Shown here piece by piece: positions 1-8,808 of a stretch of DNA of 64,000 nt. The translations under genes and the position numbers were made by a program. The stretch is from contig JBMOKJ010000004.1 in the NCBI GenBank assembly GCA_049315325.1, forward strand, positions 245,507 through 309,506, read 5' to 3'. The stretch comes from CAXXIC01 sp049315325. GTDB lineage: Bacteria; Bacteroidota; Bacteroidia; Bacteroidales; UBA7332. The notes under the pieces are model-generated. The model saw only the letters and a list, made by a program, of their open reading frames with translations. It was not told the origin of the DNA and did no database searches. The stretch's first letter is position 1; every line of letters begins with the position of its first letter.

Positions 1-146
1 TTCACATTTTCGATAGTGACAATGGAACCAACAAATTGAGAAAAGGTTTGGTAATTATTTGAATTCTCTTTTGGTATGCAGCTTGTGAAGAGTATTAAAA
101 CGCAAATCGATGAAATCGAAAAGAATTTAGTAAACGTAAATTTCAT
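1..146 (-). CDS. Lipoprotein, N-terminal fragment (cut by window start)
   Basis: Reading leftward from an ATG at 146, about 48 codons stay open to the window edge. The first residues form a lipoprotein signal: two lysines, a hydrophobic stretch, then the lipobox LFTSC with the lipidated Cys near residue 23, followed by a polar segment. It starts 12 bases after the stop of the membrane regulator at 159-1424, in the same direction, so it probably belongs to that sigma-factor operon. Too little is present to name a family. An exported lipoprotein next to an ECF sigma locus could be an envelope sensor or target, but that is inference. Confidence 0.6.
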   Translation of the reverse strand, partial: MKFTFTKFFSISSICVLILFTSCIPKENSNNYQTFSQFVGSIVTIENV

Positions 147-158
147 AATTCTCATAAA

Positions 159-1424
159 TTACTTTGATGCAAAAATGGCTCTGATTCCACCCTGAAGCGA
201 CAGTTCAAAATGCTCTTTTTTTCGAATATTTTGGTATTCACTGCCATTATCAGGGAAATAGGTGAATGAGGGCTCTAAGTAGAAATAAAATGGCCCAGAA
301 ATGCAGAAGTTAATACCAGCACCACTATGAATTGACCACTGAAGTGTCTCTTCTAGTTTATTGTCTGTTTTTGTATAGACAATATTTGATGTTTGCCCTT
401 TGATTTCTCCAATCCATCTACCAGCCACGTTTTTTTCTACCATTCCACCTGCTTTGAGGTAAAAAGAGAACCGCTTAATGTTTGCATATCGGTACGTTAC
501 ACTTAGCGGAATTCCGAGGTAATATAGCTTTTGGATTTCGTTTGTAAGCGCATCTTGCTGCAATTGCTCGCTTCTAAGGTAAGTATAGTGTAAGCCAGTC
601 TCTATCGAAGTATTTTTTGCAACCTCTTTACCTATAATGAAACCCAACGAGAATGGTATGGAGTGACGTCGTTCGAATGGAACATTCGCAGTATTACCAT
701 TTGAAGAAAGTATATTGTATGCATCTTCGAATGCAGAGGCTGAACGAAGTGGATGGAATTCGTTGTCGGATGAGTTTGAAACCGTAGGAAGACCTGCCAA
801 TAAAGCGAGCGAACTGCTTTTTTTGCTCTCTATTTGTTCGGTTGGCGTTGTATTTTGTTTTTGAGCTTCTATTCCTGCATTGATAAATGCCTCAAGTTCT
901 TTGTCTGACACTTTTGACGGAATCTTAACCTCTTCTGATTTGGCTACAGATTGAGTGCTTATTACATCTATTTTCTCACTTTGTGATGTGGTTACAGTCG
1001 GAGTAACTACAGGTTGTACAACGGTTGCTTCTGCTACAACTGGTTCGTTTGTTACAGTTGGAATGATTTTTTCGGAAGTTCTAAAATGATGTTTTGCTTG
1101 TTTTTTTTGTGCCACAACTTCTGGCGCAGAATTGATAACCGCTTCAGCCGTTTGAACTTTCTCTACGGGTTGAACCGCTTTTGGTACAATGACTTTTGCT
1201 ATCAAAGGAGTGTTTTTATCGTTTTTCAGAAATAGAAAGCCAGCCAAACTAACAGCCATAGCCAATACCGCTGCCACAGCCATGCGACGCCAAAGCACAA
1301 CTCGCTGAGTCTTGCGCACAGGTGGCAACGCCTGCGAAATTGCATCCCAACAGGAATTGGGTACATCAGCCTCGAAATTATCGAGCTTTTGTTTTAGCAG
1401 TTTGTCAAAATCGTTATCTGTCAT
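159..1424 (-). CDS. Membrane-anchored sigma regulator with beta-barrel-like C-terminus
   Basis: The protein has 421 residues. Residues 1-45 are cytoplasmic and acidic/amphipathic, as in Bacteroidota anti-sigma proteins. Residues 47-66 form one strong membrane helix. Residues 67-220 are a long Pro/Thr/Val-rich linker. Residues 255-421 hold about eight alternating beta-strands with aromatic girdles (for example around HSIPFSLGF, TGLHYTYLR and YFYLEPSFTYF), resembling a small outer-membrane barrel of the PorT/OMP_b-brl type. It starts 5 bases after the sigma gene stop, so co-translation is likely. Known: genes paired this way usually encode the cognate anti-sigma factor. Inference: the linker could cross the periplasm and put the sensor domain in the outer membrane. 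No zinc-binding HxxxCxxC motif is seen. Anti-sigma function is plausible but unproven. Confidence 0.72.
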   Translation of the reverse strand: MTDNDFDKLLKQKLDNFEADVPNSCWDAISQALPPVRKTQRVVLWRRMAVAAVLAMAVSLAGFLFLKNDKNTPLIAKVIVPKAVQPVEKVQTAEAVINSAPEVVAQKKQAKHHFRTSEKIIPTVTNEPVVAEATVVQPVVTPTVTTSQSEKIDVISTQSVAKSEEVKIPSKVSDKELEAFINAGIEAQKQNTTPTEQIESKKSSSLALLAGLPTVSNSSDNEFHPLRSASAFEDAYNILSSNGNTANVPFERRHSIPFSLGFIIGKEVAKNTSIETGLHYTYLRSEQLQQDALTNEIQKLYYLGIPLSVTYRYANIKRFSFYLKAGGMVEKNVAGRWIGEIKGQTSNIVYTKTDNKLEETLQWSIHSGAGINFCISGPFYFYLEPSFTYFPDNGSEYQNIRKKEHFELSLQGGIRAIFASK

Positions 1425-1429
1425 TGTCG

Positions 1430-1969
1430 TTAGAGCTCTTTCTGAATTCTGTGTTTAAGCAATTGCTTCGCACGGGTTAATTGAGAGCGCGAAGTACTTT
1501 CAGTAATATTTAATGCGTCTGCTATCTCTTTGTGAGAATAGCCTTCTATTTCGTACATGTTGAAAATAAGTCGAAAGCCTTTCGGCAATTCGTTGATTAT
1601 CTTCATTAAATCATTTGCCGACATTTGCTCAATCGCATTGTTGTTTCCACTCGAAAGTGGAGCAGCAGCATAATCTAAATCAGCAGCATCGTGCAATACA
1701 TCTGTTTTGCGAAGGTGCTCAAGGCAAGTGTTTACAAATACCCGACGCATCCATCCCTCAAATGAGCCATTGAACTGAAACGAAGACAAACTGGAGAATA
1801 TCTTTATAAACCCATCTTGCAGCATATCTTTGGCTGTTTCAGAATCGTTACAATAGCGGAGGCAAACACCCATCATCTTGCGCGAATAGGTCTCGTAAAG
1901 CGATTTTTGGGCTTTACGGTCATTATTCAGGCACGAATTGATAAGCTCTTTTTCAATTTCTCCGCTCAT
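1430..1969 (-). CDS. ECF-type RNA polymerase sigma-70 factor
   Basis: The protein has 179 residues, a normal length for a group 4 sigma factor. Region 2 is visible at roughly residues 25-95 (LYETYSRKMMGVCLRYC and the DMLQDGFIKIF core-binding helix). Region 4 is at roughly residues 125-178, with a helix-turn-helix in HKEIADALNITESTSRSQLTRAK. There is no region 1.1 or 3, as expected. It heads a minus-strand operon with the membrane regulator and a lipoprotein. Three 10-base direct repeats lie just upstream and may be its control region. Its targets cannot be told from this window. Confidence 0.92.
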   Translation of the reverse strand: MSGEIEKELINSCLNNDRKAQKSLYETYSRKMMGVCLRYCNDSETAKDMLQDGFIKIFSSLSSFQFNGSFEGWMRRVFVNTCLEHLRKTDVLHDAADLDYAAAPLSSGNNNAIEQMSANDLMKIINELPKGFRLIFNMYEIEGYSHKEIADALNITESTSRSQLTRAKQLLKHRIQKEL

Positions 1970-1990
1970 TTATTCAGATTGTAGATGGTT

Positions 1991-2020
1991 TTTTGTTGCA
2001 TTGTGCTGCATTGCGCTGCA
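1991..2020. repeat. Three tandem 10-base repeats upstream of the sigma operon
   Basis: Three consecutive decamers end in TGCA: ttttgttgca, ttgtgctgca and ttgcgctgca. The last two differ at one base; the first is weaker. The 10-base period equals about one helical turn, so a protein could contact one face of the DNA. They lie 22-51 bases before the sigma start codon. A role as operator is inference only. Confidence 0.45.
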
Positions 2021-2175
2021 AAATAAACTAATTTTTTTTAATGAACAGCAATAACTGAAGGCATAGAAGCCGGACGTACGTTTTTTTTTTGTATTTGTTT
2101 GGAAGTCTACTCGATTTTAAGGTATATTTAAGTAAAATAAGTAGATGCAGTAATTTATTGTTCTCTAAAAAACGA

Positions 2176-2183
2176 TAACTTTG
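2176..2183 (+). promoter_or_regulatory. Candidate -7 box (TAACTTTG)
   Basis: The octamer matches the Bacteroidota consensus TAnnTTTG. The -33 element is weak: TTATTG ends at 2160, giving a 15-base spacer, shorter than usual. Initiation near 2190 would leave about 20 bases before the ATG at 2211 and would place the alternative GTG at 2202 very close to the transcript start, which favours the ATG. Confidence 0.45.
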
Positions 2184-2210
2184 TTCGCCTAAAAATTTAA
2201 AGTGAAATCT

Positions 2211-4157
2211 ATGAATTCTATATTTTCTCTCAAAAACAGAAATGTATATGTGATGACATTCTGGCGATTGTCACTTGTTTTTTTTCTCTTCTCAGTTACC
2301 CGCATTCTTTTTTACGTTTTCAATAAGTCCTATTTTTCAGGAATGACCACATGGCACCTCTTCGAATTGATGGTGTCGGGTCTGAAGTTTGATCTAACGG
2401 CCGTGCTCTATACTAATTTGCTCTTTTTGTTGATGATGATAGTGCCTTTTCGCTTTCGCTACAATATGTATTATCAACGAGTGGCAAAATACATTTACGT
2501 GTTGTTCAACTCGGTGGCAATGTTCTTGAATATGGGGGATATTGTTTATTTCAGAAACACCTTGCGACGCACCGATTTTAGCGTTTTCACTGAATTTGGA
2601 AACGACCACAACAGCAGCAAAATTGTATTTACGGCAATGATTCAAAATTGGTATTTGACTGTAATTCTTGTGCTGCTAATCGTTGTTTTGATCAAAGGTT
2701 ATGGAAAGATGAAGCCGACGAATGCGATTGCAACTGGCTGGAAATATTACCTGACAGGGACAGTGTTGTTGGCGCTTTCGATGTGGCATACGGTGTGTGG
2801 TATACGCGGTGGATATGGTATGACTACGCGTCCGATCACCATTTCGAATGCAGGAGAGAAGGTCAATCACCCCGATGAAACTGCCATTGTGCTCAATACC
2901 CCGTTTTCGATTTATCGCACCGTTTTTCGAACGACTTTTAAGCGTCAGAATTTCTATTCGGAGACAGCATTAATCTCCATTTATACACCTATTCATCATC
3001 CTGAGGCTACATTGCAATTTCAGAAGAAAAATGTGGTAGTGCTGATTCTCGAGAGCTTTTCGAAGGAGCATTCGGGTTATTTCAATAAACAGTTTAATGG
3101 AATAAAATACAACGGCTACATGCCTTTTCTCGATTCGTTAGCGCAACAGAGTCAAACGTGGGTCTATTCGTATGCGAATGGGGTGAAGTCGATTGATGCT
3201 ATTCCATCTGTGCTTGGCAGCGTTCCTTCGTTAGTGCAGCCGTTTGCGTTGTCTAAATATTCGCTCAACAAGATGAATGGATTGGCAGCTGTTTTGAAGC
3301 AAGAAGGCTATTATACTGCCTTTTTCCATGGTGCGCCCAACGGTTCGATGGGATTCGACTCCATCACTCGGATGCTTGGTTTTGAACATTATGTGGGTAA
3401 AAATGAATATGGCAACGATGCCGACTTTGATGGCTATTGGGGAATTCGTGATGAAGAGTTTTTGCAGTTTTTCGCCAATTCGATGGATAAAATGCCACAG
3501 CCTTTTATGACGTCCATTTTCACCCTGTCGTCGCATCATCCTTACAAAATTTCTGCACGCTACGAATCGGTTTTCAAAGGAGGAACAATGCCGATCCATC
3601 GCACCGTGCAGTATGCAGATTATGCATTGAAACGCTTTTTTCAAACGGCATCTAAGAAACCATGGTTTAAGAATACCCTGTTTGTGATTTCGGCCGATCA
3701 TTCGCTTCCATCGTCGGAGCACGCCGAATACAAATCGACCATGGGTGTGTTTTCAATTCCGATTATCTTCTATCAGTCAGGTAGCAATTTGCATCAAATC
3801 GATTCTACTCAACTTATTCAGCAAATAGATGTGATGCCTTCGGTATTGGGGTATTTGCACTACAATAAGCCCTATTTTGCTTTTGGAAAAGATCATTTTA
3901 ACCCAACTGAGCAACCCCAATTTATTGCCAACTACACCAATGGCGTGTATCAGTATATGGAAAGAGAATGGACGATTCACAGCGATGGAAAGAAGCTTTT
4001 GGCTGTTTACAATCACAAAAAAGATAAACTGTTGACTTCGAATCTTGTGAAACAAAATCTGCCACAAGCTGCTACTGTTTATGCCCATTTCAAGGCTTTT
4101 CTACAACAGTACAACAACCGAATGATTGACAATCGATTGACTATTTCAGCTAAATAG
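2211..4157 (+). CDS. LTA-synthase-like membrane sulfatase/phosphotransferase
   Basis: The protein has 648 residues from the ATG at 2211; a GTG at 2202 would add three. The N-terminal third has about five membrane helices (roughly residues 15-40, 50-78, 92-115, 145-165, 183-200). From about residue 270 there is an extracytoplasmic alkaline-phosphatase-fold domain (Sulfatase, PF00884): the metal-binding Glu in VVLILESFS, the candidate nucleophile in NGVKSIDAIPS, and the Asp-His pair in ISADHS. Members of this fold transfer phosphoglycerol or phosphoethanolamine groups onto envelope polymers. The nucleophile position holds Ser (about residue 327) where LtaS has Thr. The true substrate in Bacteroidota is not known. 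It seems to be a single-gene unit, followed by the lysS promoter. Confidence 0.88.
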   Translation: MNSIFSLKNRNVYVMTFWRLSLVFFLFSVTRILFYVFNKSYFSGMTTWHLFELMVSGLKFDLTAVLYTNLLFLLMMIVPFRFRYNMYYQRVAKYIYVLFNSVAMFLNMGDIVYFRNTLRRTDFSVFTEFGNDHNSSKIVFTAMIQNWYLTVILVLLIVVLIKGYGKMKPTNAIATGWKYYLTGTVLLALSMWHTVCGIRGGYGMTTRPITISNAGEKVNHPDETAIVLNTPFSIYRTVFRTTFKRQNFYSETALISIYTPIHHPEATLQFQKKNVVVLILESFSKEHSGYFNKQFNGIKYNGYMPFLDSLAQQSQTWVYSYANGVKSIDAIPSVLGSVPSLVQPFALSKYSLNKMNGLAAVLKQEGYYTAFFHGAPNGSMGFDSITRMLGFEHYVGKNEYGNDADFDGYWGIRDEEFLQFFANSMDKMPQPFMTSIFTLSSHHPYKISARYESVFKGGTMPIHRTVQYADYALKRFFQTASKKPWFKNTLFVISADHSLPSSEHAEYKSTMGVFSIPIIFYQSGSNLHQIDSTQLIQQIDVMPSVLGYLHYNKPYFAFGKDHFNPTEQPQFIANYTNGVYQYMEREWTIHSDGKKLLAVYNHKKDKLLTSNLVKQNLPQAATVYAHFKAFLQQYNNRMIDNRLTISAK

Positions 4158-4235
4158 TGCCGCGTAAGGAGCTTTTTGGAGTCATTTTTATGCTACTTTA
4201 TACGCAAAAGACGACCTTTTTACGTCATTTTTTTG

Positions 4236-4243
4236 TACTTTTG
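4236..4243 (+). promoter_or_regulatory. -7 box (TACTTTTG) upstream of lysS
   Basis: The octamer is an exact TAnnTTTG match 26 bases before the lysS ATG at 4270. No convincing -33 TTG lies at the usual distance. It would drive the lysS-gpsA-pgi operon. Confidence 0.5.
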
Positions 4244-4269
4244 CCGAGTTTTTGTATTATACGATATAT

Positions 4270-6012
4270 ATGAGCCAATTAGATTTAAGCGAACAGGAGA
4301 TTATCAGACGTAACAGTCTGGCTGAATTGCGCAATTTGGGTATCGACCCTTATCCCGCACACGAATTTGTTGTAAATGCTTACACCAACGACATAAAAGA
4401 GAGTTTTGTAGATGGCGCAGAAGAGCGTCGTCAGGTTTCGATAGCCGGTCGCATCATGACCCGCCGCATTATGGGTAAAGCTTCCTTTCTTGAATTGAAA
4501 GATTCTGAAGGACGAATTCAGGTTTACCTCACCCGCGACGATCTTTGTCCAGGAGAAGACAAGGAGTTTTACAATACAGTATTTAAACGTCTGCTCGATA
4601 TTGGCGATTTTGTGGGCATCAAAGGTTATGTGTTCCGCACTCAAACAGGAGAGGTAACTGTTCACGCAGAAGAGTTGACTATTTTGGCAAAATCGCTTCG
4701 CCCACTTCCTATTGTGAAGGAAAAAGATGGTGTGATTTACGATGCATTTACTGATCCAGAATTACGCTACCGTCAACGCTACGTTGATTTGGTGGTGAAT
4801 GAGGACGTTCGCGATATATTTGTGAAGCGCACAAAGGTGTTCAACACCATGCGCAATTTTATGAATTCATTCGGCTATCTGGAGGTTGATACTCCTGTGC
4901 TGCAGCCGATTCCCGGAGGAGCAACCGCTCGTCCGTTTATCTCGCACCACAATGCGCTTGATATGTCTCTTTACCTTCGCATTGCAAACGAATTGTACCT
5001 CAAACGCCTCATTGTAGGTGGTTTTGAAGGGGTATATGAGTTTTCTCGAAACTTCCGAAACGAAGGAATGGATCGCACCCACAATCCCGAATTTACAGTG
5101 ATGGAACTTTATGTTTCATACAAAGATTACAATTGGTTGATGAACTTCACAGAGCAGATGATTGAAAAAATCTGTCTCGAAGTGAATGGTTCGACCGATG
5201 TGAAAGTAGGGGAGAATTTGATTAGCTTCAAAGCTCCATTCAAGCGAGTAACGATGCTCGATGCCATCAAAGAGTTTACAGGAGTTGATATAAATGGTAT
5301 GCATGAAAACCAACTGCGCGATGTGTGCAAACAGTTGGGCATTGAAGCCGACGACACAATGGGTAAAGGCAAATTGATTGATGAGATCTTTGGTGAAAAG
5401 TGCGAAGGAAACTACATTCAACCGACTTTCATCACCGATTATCCTATCGAAATGTCGCCACTGACCAAGAAGCATCGCGACAATCCTGCATTGACCGAGC
5501 GTTTCGAATTGATGGTGAACGGCAAAGAGATTGCGAATGCCTATTCAGAATTGAATGATCCGATTGACCAACGCGAACGTTTCGAGGAGCAGTTGCGCCT
5601 ATCGGAAAAAGGAGATGACGAAGCGATGTTTATCGATCAAGACTTCCTTCGTGCATTGGAATATGGTATGCCACCTACCGGTGGTATTGGTATTGGCATG
5701 GACCGCTTGGTGATGATGATGACCAATCAAACCACTATTCAAGAAGTGTTGCTTTTCCCACAAATGAAATTGGAGAAAACACAAAAGAAAGATGCTGCGT
5801 CAAAATATACCGCTTTAGGCGTGCCTGAAGAGTGGGTGAGCGTAGTGCAAAAAGGGGGTTATATGACTATCCAAAGTTTGAGCGAATCAAATCCGAATAA
5901 ACTACACCAAGAGTTGTGTGGTCTCAATAAAAAGCATAAATTAGAGTTGCAAAACCCAACTTCAGAGCAAGTTTCGAAGTGGGTGGATGCTGCACTTGAG
6001 GCGTCGAAGTAA
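4270..6012 (+). CDS. lysS: Lysyl-tRNA synthetase (class II) with C-terminal extension
   Basis: It charges tRNA-Lys with lysine in the cytoplasm. The protein has 580 residues from the ATG at 4270; a TTG at 4252 would add six unlikely residues. An OB-fold anticodon-binding domain covers about residues 55-150. The class II core has motif 2 (FRNEGMDRTHNPEFT, near residue 260) and motif 3 (GIGIGMDRLVMMM, near residue 472). Ordinary bacterial LysRS ends soon after motif 3. Here about 75 more residues follow, with a helix-hairpin-helix look (GVPEEWVSVVQKGGYMTIQSL). Similar tails occur in Bacteroides LysRS. gpsA follows after 11 bases. Confidence 0.97.
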   Translation: MSQLDLSEQEIIRRNSLAELRNLGIDPYPAHEFVVNAYTNDIKESFVDGAEERRQVSIAGRIMTRRIMGKASFLELKDSEGRIQVYLTRDDLCPGEDKEFYNTVFKRLLDIGDFVGIKGYVFRTQTGEVTVHAEELTILAKSLRPLPIVKEKDGVIYDAFTDPELRYRQRYVDLVVNEDVRDIFVKRTKVFNTMRNFMNSFGYLEVDTPVLQPIPGGATARPFISHHNALDMSLYLRIANELYLKRLIVGGFEGVYEFSRNFRNEGMDRTHNPEFTVMELYVSYKDYNWLMNFTEQMIEKICLEVNGSTDVKVGENLISFKAPFKRVTMLDAIKEFTGVDINGMHENQLRDVCKQLGIEADDTMGKGKLIDEIFGEKCEGNYIQPTFITDYPIEMSPLTKKHRDNPALTERFELMVNGKEIANAYSELNDPIDQRERFEEQLRLSEKGDDEAMFIDQDFLRALEYGMPPTGGIGIGMDRLVMMMTNQTTIQEVLLFPQMKLEKTQKKDAASKYTALGVPEEWVSVVQKGGYMTIQSLSESNPNKLHQELCGLNKKHKLELQNPTSEQVSKWVDAALEASK

Positions 6013-6023
6013 TAGGAATCAGT

Positions 6024-7019
6024 ATGAATATACAAGGACGAGTTGCGATAATAGGCGGAGGTAGTTGGGCTACAGCGATAGCAAAACTGGTGTTGAATAA
6101 TGCAACATCTATCAACTGGTATATGCGTCGGAAAGATCAAATCGACGAATTTAAGAAATGGGGACACAATCCAGCTTATTTATCTGATATCCGGTTTGAT
6201 ACTACGCGAATAAATTTTTATTCCAATATAAATCAGGCTATTAAAAATTCGGATACCGTAATTTTTGTCACGCCATCGCCCTACATTAAATTGCACTTGA
6301 AGAAATTGAAGACCGATTTGTCTTCCAAATTTGTGGTTTCTGCAATTAAAGGTATCGTCCCCGACGAAAATATGATTGTGTCGGAATATTTGTCGAAATT
6401 CTACAACATTCCGATAGAACAACTGGCTGTGATTGGTGGTCCTTGTCACGCCGAGGAAGTTGCTTTCGAACGCCTTTCTTACTTGACGATTGCATGTAGT
6501 AGCACAGAAAATGCAGAGTCTTTTGCTAAACTGTTGGCGTGCAACTATGTGAAAACCACCATCACCAACGATATTCTTGGAATGGAGTATTCGGCTGTTT
6601 TGAAGAACGTGTTTGCCATTGCATCAGGCATTTGCTACGGTTTGAAATACGGCGATAATTTTCAATCTGTGCTGGTTTCGAACGCGATACAGGAGATGGA
6701 ACGATTTGTGGATAAGGTTTGTCCAACCAAACGCAACATTTGCGATTCTGCCTATTTGGGCGATTTATTGGTGACAGCCTATTCTAAATTCAGCCGAAAT
6801 CATACGTTTGGAACCATGATTGGAAAAGGCTATTCGGTGAAAACTGCTCAAATCGAGATGGAGATGATTGCAGAAGGTTACTTTGGTGCAAAATGTATTC
6901 ACGAAATCAATGAGTGCTACAATGTCAGCATGCCAATTTTGGATGCGGTTTACAATGTTTTGTACAGTCGAAAAATGCCGTTAATCGAAATTAGAAATCT
7001 CAGAGAGACTTTTAGATAA
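6024..7019 (+). CDS. gpsA: NAD(P)H-dependent glycerol-3-phosphate dehydrogenase
   Basis: It reduces dihydroxyacetone phosphate to sn-glycerol 3-phosphate, the backbone for phospholipids. The 331-residue length is normal. The N-terminal Rossmann motif is IGGGSWATAIA (residues 10-20). The family signatures VIGGPCHAEEVAFER (near 135) and MEYSAVLKNVFAIASG (near 187, containing the active-site Lys) are present. The C-terminal helical substrate domain contains DSAYLGDLLVTAYS and a GKGYSVKTAQ segment. It lies 11 bases after lysS and 31 bases before pgi on the same strand, consistent with one transcript. Confidence 0.96.
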   Translation: MNIQGRVAIIGGGSWATAIAKLVLNNATSINWYMRRKDQIDEFKKWGHNPAYLSDIRFDTTRINFYSNINQAIKNSDTVIFVTPSPYIKLHLKKLKTDLSSKFVVSAIKGIVPDENMIVSEYLSKFYNIPIEQLAVIGGPCHAEEVAFERLSYLTIACSSTENAESFAKLLACNYVKTTITNDILGMEYSAVLKNVFAIASGICYGLKYGDNFQSVLVSNAIQEMERFVDKVCPTKRNICDSAYLGDLLVTAYSKFSRNHTFGTMIGKGYSVKTAQIEMEMIAEGYFGAKCIHEINECYNVSMPILDAVYNVLYSRKMPLIEIRNLRETFR

Positions 7020-7050
7020 ACACATACATACTCAAATTATACATCTATTT

Positions 7051-8394
7051 ATGGAGAATATCTCTTTAAACATCAGTAAAGCGCTGGGTTTTGTCTCAGC
7101 CGAAAAAGTAGCAGCTTACGAGGCTCAAGTGAAAGCGTGCAACGAAATGTTGCACAACGGTTCAGGTAAAGGAAACGACTTCTTGGGTTGGTTGAACTTG
7201 CCGTCATCTATTTCGGATGCCGAATTGACTGACATTGAGCAAACCGCGAAGAAATTGCGCGATCGTTGCCAGATTGTAGTGGTTGTAGGCATTGGCGGAA
7301 GTTATTTAGGTGCAAAAGCCGTTATCGATGCTTTCTCAAATAGCTTCGACTGGTTGCAAACTGAGCGTAAAAGTCCTGTGATTGTTTATGCTGGTCACAA
7401 CATTGGCGAAGACTATCTGTTCGAACTCTCAGCACTGTTGCTAGGCAAAGAGTTTGGTATTATCAATATCTCGAAATCGGGAACAACGACCGAACCGGCT
7501 TTGGCGTTCCGTATTTTGAAAAAACAACTCGAAGATGCAGTGGGTAAAGCAGAAGCTAAAGAACGCATTGTCGCTATCACCGATTCGTCGCGTGGTGCTT
7601 TGCGCACCTTGGCTACACAAGAGGGTTACAAAACATTTGTGATTCCTGATAATGTGGGTGGACGCTTTTCGGTGTTGACTCCTGTTGGTTTGTTGCCAAT
7701 CGCAGTAGCAGGAATTGATATCCGTCAGTTGGTTGCCGGAGCTGTTTCGATGGAGAAAATCACAGGATTGAGTACTTCTTTCGCTGAAAATCCTGCGGCA
7801 CAGTATGCTGCTGTGCGCAACGAGCTCTACAAAACCGGCAAGAAAATCGAAATTATGGTGAATTATCACCCCAAATTGCACTTCGTTTCTGAGTGGTGGA
7901 AACAACTTTACGGAGAGAGCGAAGGCAAAGAGAACAAGGGTATTTTTGTAGCAGCGGTTGATTTTACGACTGACCTACACTCAATGGGTCAAATGATTCA
8001 AGAGGGTGAGCGCACCATTTACGAAACAGTGATTTCGATTAAAACTCCAAACCAAACTGTGCAAGTGCCTGCAGATGCAGCCGACCTCGATGGTTTGAAT
8101 TTCTTAGCCGGAAAGCGTGTCGATTACGTCAACAAAATGGCGGAACTTGGTACGCAAATCGCTCACATCGACGGTGGTGTTCCGAACCTCAAAATCGAAT
8201 TGCCTAAATTGAATGAATTCTACCTCGGTCAGTTGTTCTACTTCTTCGAAAAAGCATGTGGAATCAGCGGTTATATCTTGGGTGTAAATCCATTCGACCA
8301 ACCGGGAGTAGAAGCCTACAAAAAGAATATGTTTGCACTGCTCGAAAAACCGGGCTTCGAAGCCGAGACCAAAGCAATCAAAGCCAGATTGTAA
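7051..8394 (+). CDS. pgi: Glucose-6-phosphate isomerase
   Basis: It interconverts glucose 6-phosphate and fructose 6-phosphate. The 447-residue length matches the shorter bacterial form. The sugar-phosphate-binding SIS fold is shown by VVGIGGSYLGAKAVIDAF (about residues 76-94) and ISKSGTTTEPALAFR (about 140-154). The active-site region GESEGKENKGIF and the C-terminal signature VNPFDQPGVEAYKKNMF are present. It ends the lysS-gpsA-pgi operon; a strong terminator follows at 8441-8482. Confidence 0.97.
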   Translation: MENISLNISKALGFVSAEKVAAYEAQVKACNEMLHNGSGKGNDFLGWLNLPSSISDAELTDIEQTAKKLRDRCQIVVVVGIGGSYLGAKAVIDAFSNSFDWLQTERKSPVIVYAGHNIGEDYLFELSALLLGKEFGIINISKSGTTTEPALAFRILKKQLEDAVGKAEAKERIVAITDSSRGALRTLATQEGYKTFVIPDNVGGRFSVLTPVGLLPIAVAGIDIRQLVAGAVSMEKITGLSTSFAENPAAQYAAVRNELYKTGKKIEIMVNYHPKLHFVSEWWKQLYGESEGKENKGIFVAAVDFTTDLHSMGQMIQEGERTIYETVISIKTPNQTVQVPADAADLDGLNFLAGKRVDYVNKMAELGTQIAHIDGGVPNLKIELPKLNEFYLGQLFYFFEKACGISGYILGVNPFDQPGVEAYKKNMFALLEKPGFEAETKAIKARL

Positions 8395-8440
8395 TTCTGA
8401 AAGGGCAGGAGTGATGTTGTGTTACTCCAATCTAAATAGA

Positions 8441-8482
8441 AAGAGTTGGGTGAAATTGAAGAATTGAACCCAACTCTTTTTA
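8441..8482 (+). terminator. Rho-independent terminator after pgi
   Basis: The arms AAGAGTTGGGT (8441-8451) and ACCCAACTCTT (8468-8478) pair perfectly over 11 bases and are followed by a T-run. It closes the lysS operon. Confidence 0.85.
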
Positions 8483-8808
8483 GTCTCAATATATCTAAAC
8501 AAATTGACATAAACAGAAGATTTTTCTTTAGTTGGAATTCACTGAAACTTATCATCTGTGTCTTAAGTTAATCGTAAGTCCCAGTGGGGACAAATACAAA
8601 TACCAAACGTCGAAATCCTGCAGAGTGAGAGAGTCCAACTACTAAAATCTCAATTAAGGTAGAATGATGTATGGACGATTGAGCGAGTTATTTCGACTAT
8701 GTTTTTTTTGCTTACTTTTTTTTGCGCCAAAAAAATGTAAGACCCGCGGTAGCGAATAGAATTATAAAATATATTCAAATTTCATTTCTGATTACTGAAG
8801 AATCCATA
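8483..8808. other. Intergenic region without a supported gene; AT-rich hairpin
   Basis: There is no convincing coding region here. An inverted repeat lies at 8711-8741: the arm CTTACTTTTTTTTG pairs with CAAAAAAATGTAAG around the loop CGC, with one mismatch. Runs of this form are common in Bacteroidota intergenic DNA. The open frame of the downstream HAD gene extends back into this hairpin (to 8722), which argues against that longer start. Confidence 0.5.

Noticed and set aside
8722..8808. 29-residue N-terminal extension of the HAD protein
   Set aside because: Its start lies in an AT-rich hairpin and the added residues have no HAD character; the ATG at 8809 fits the family.
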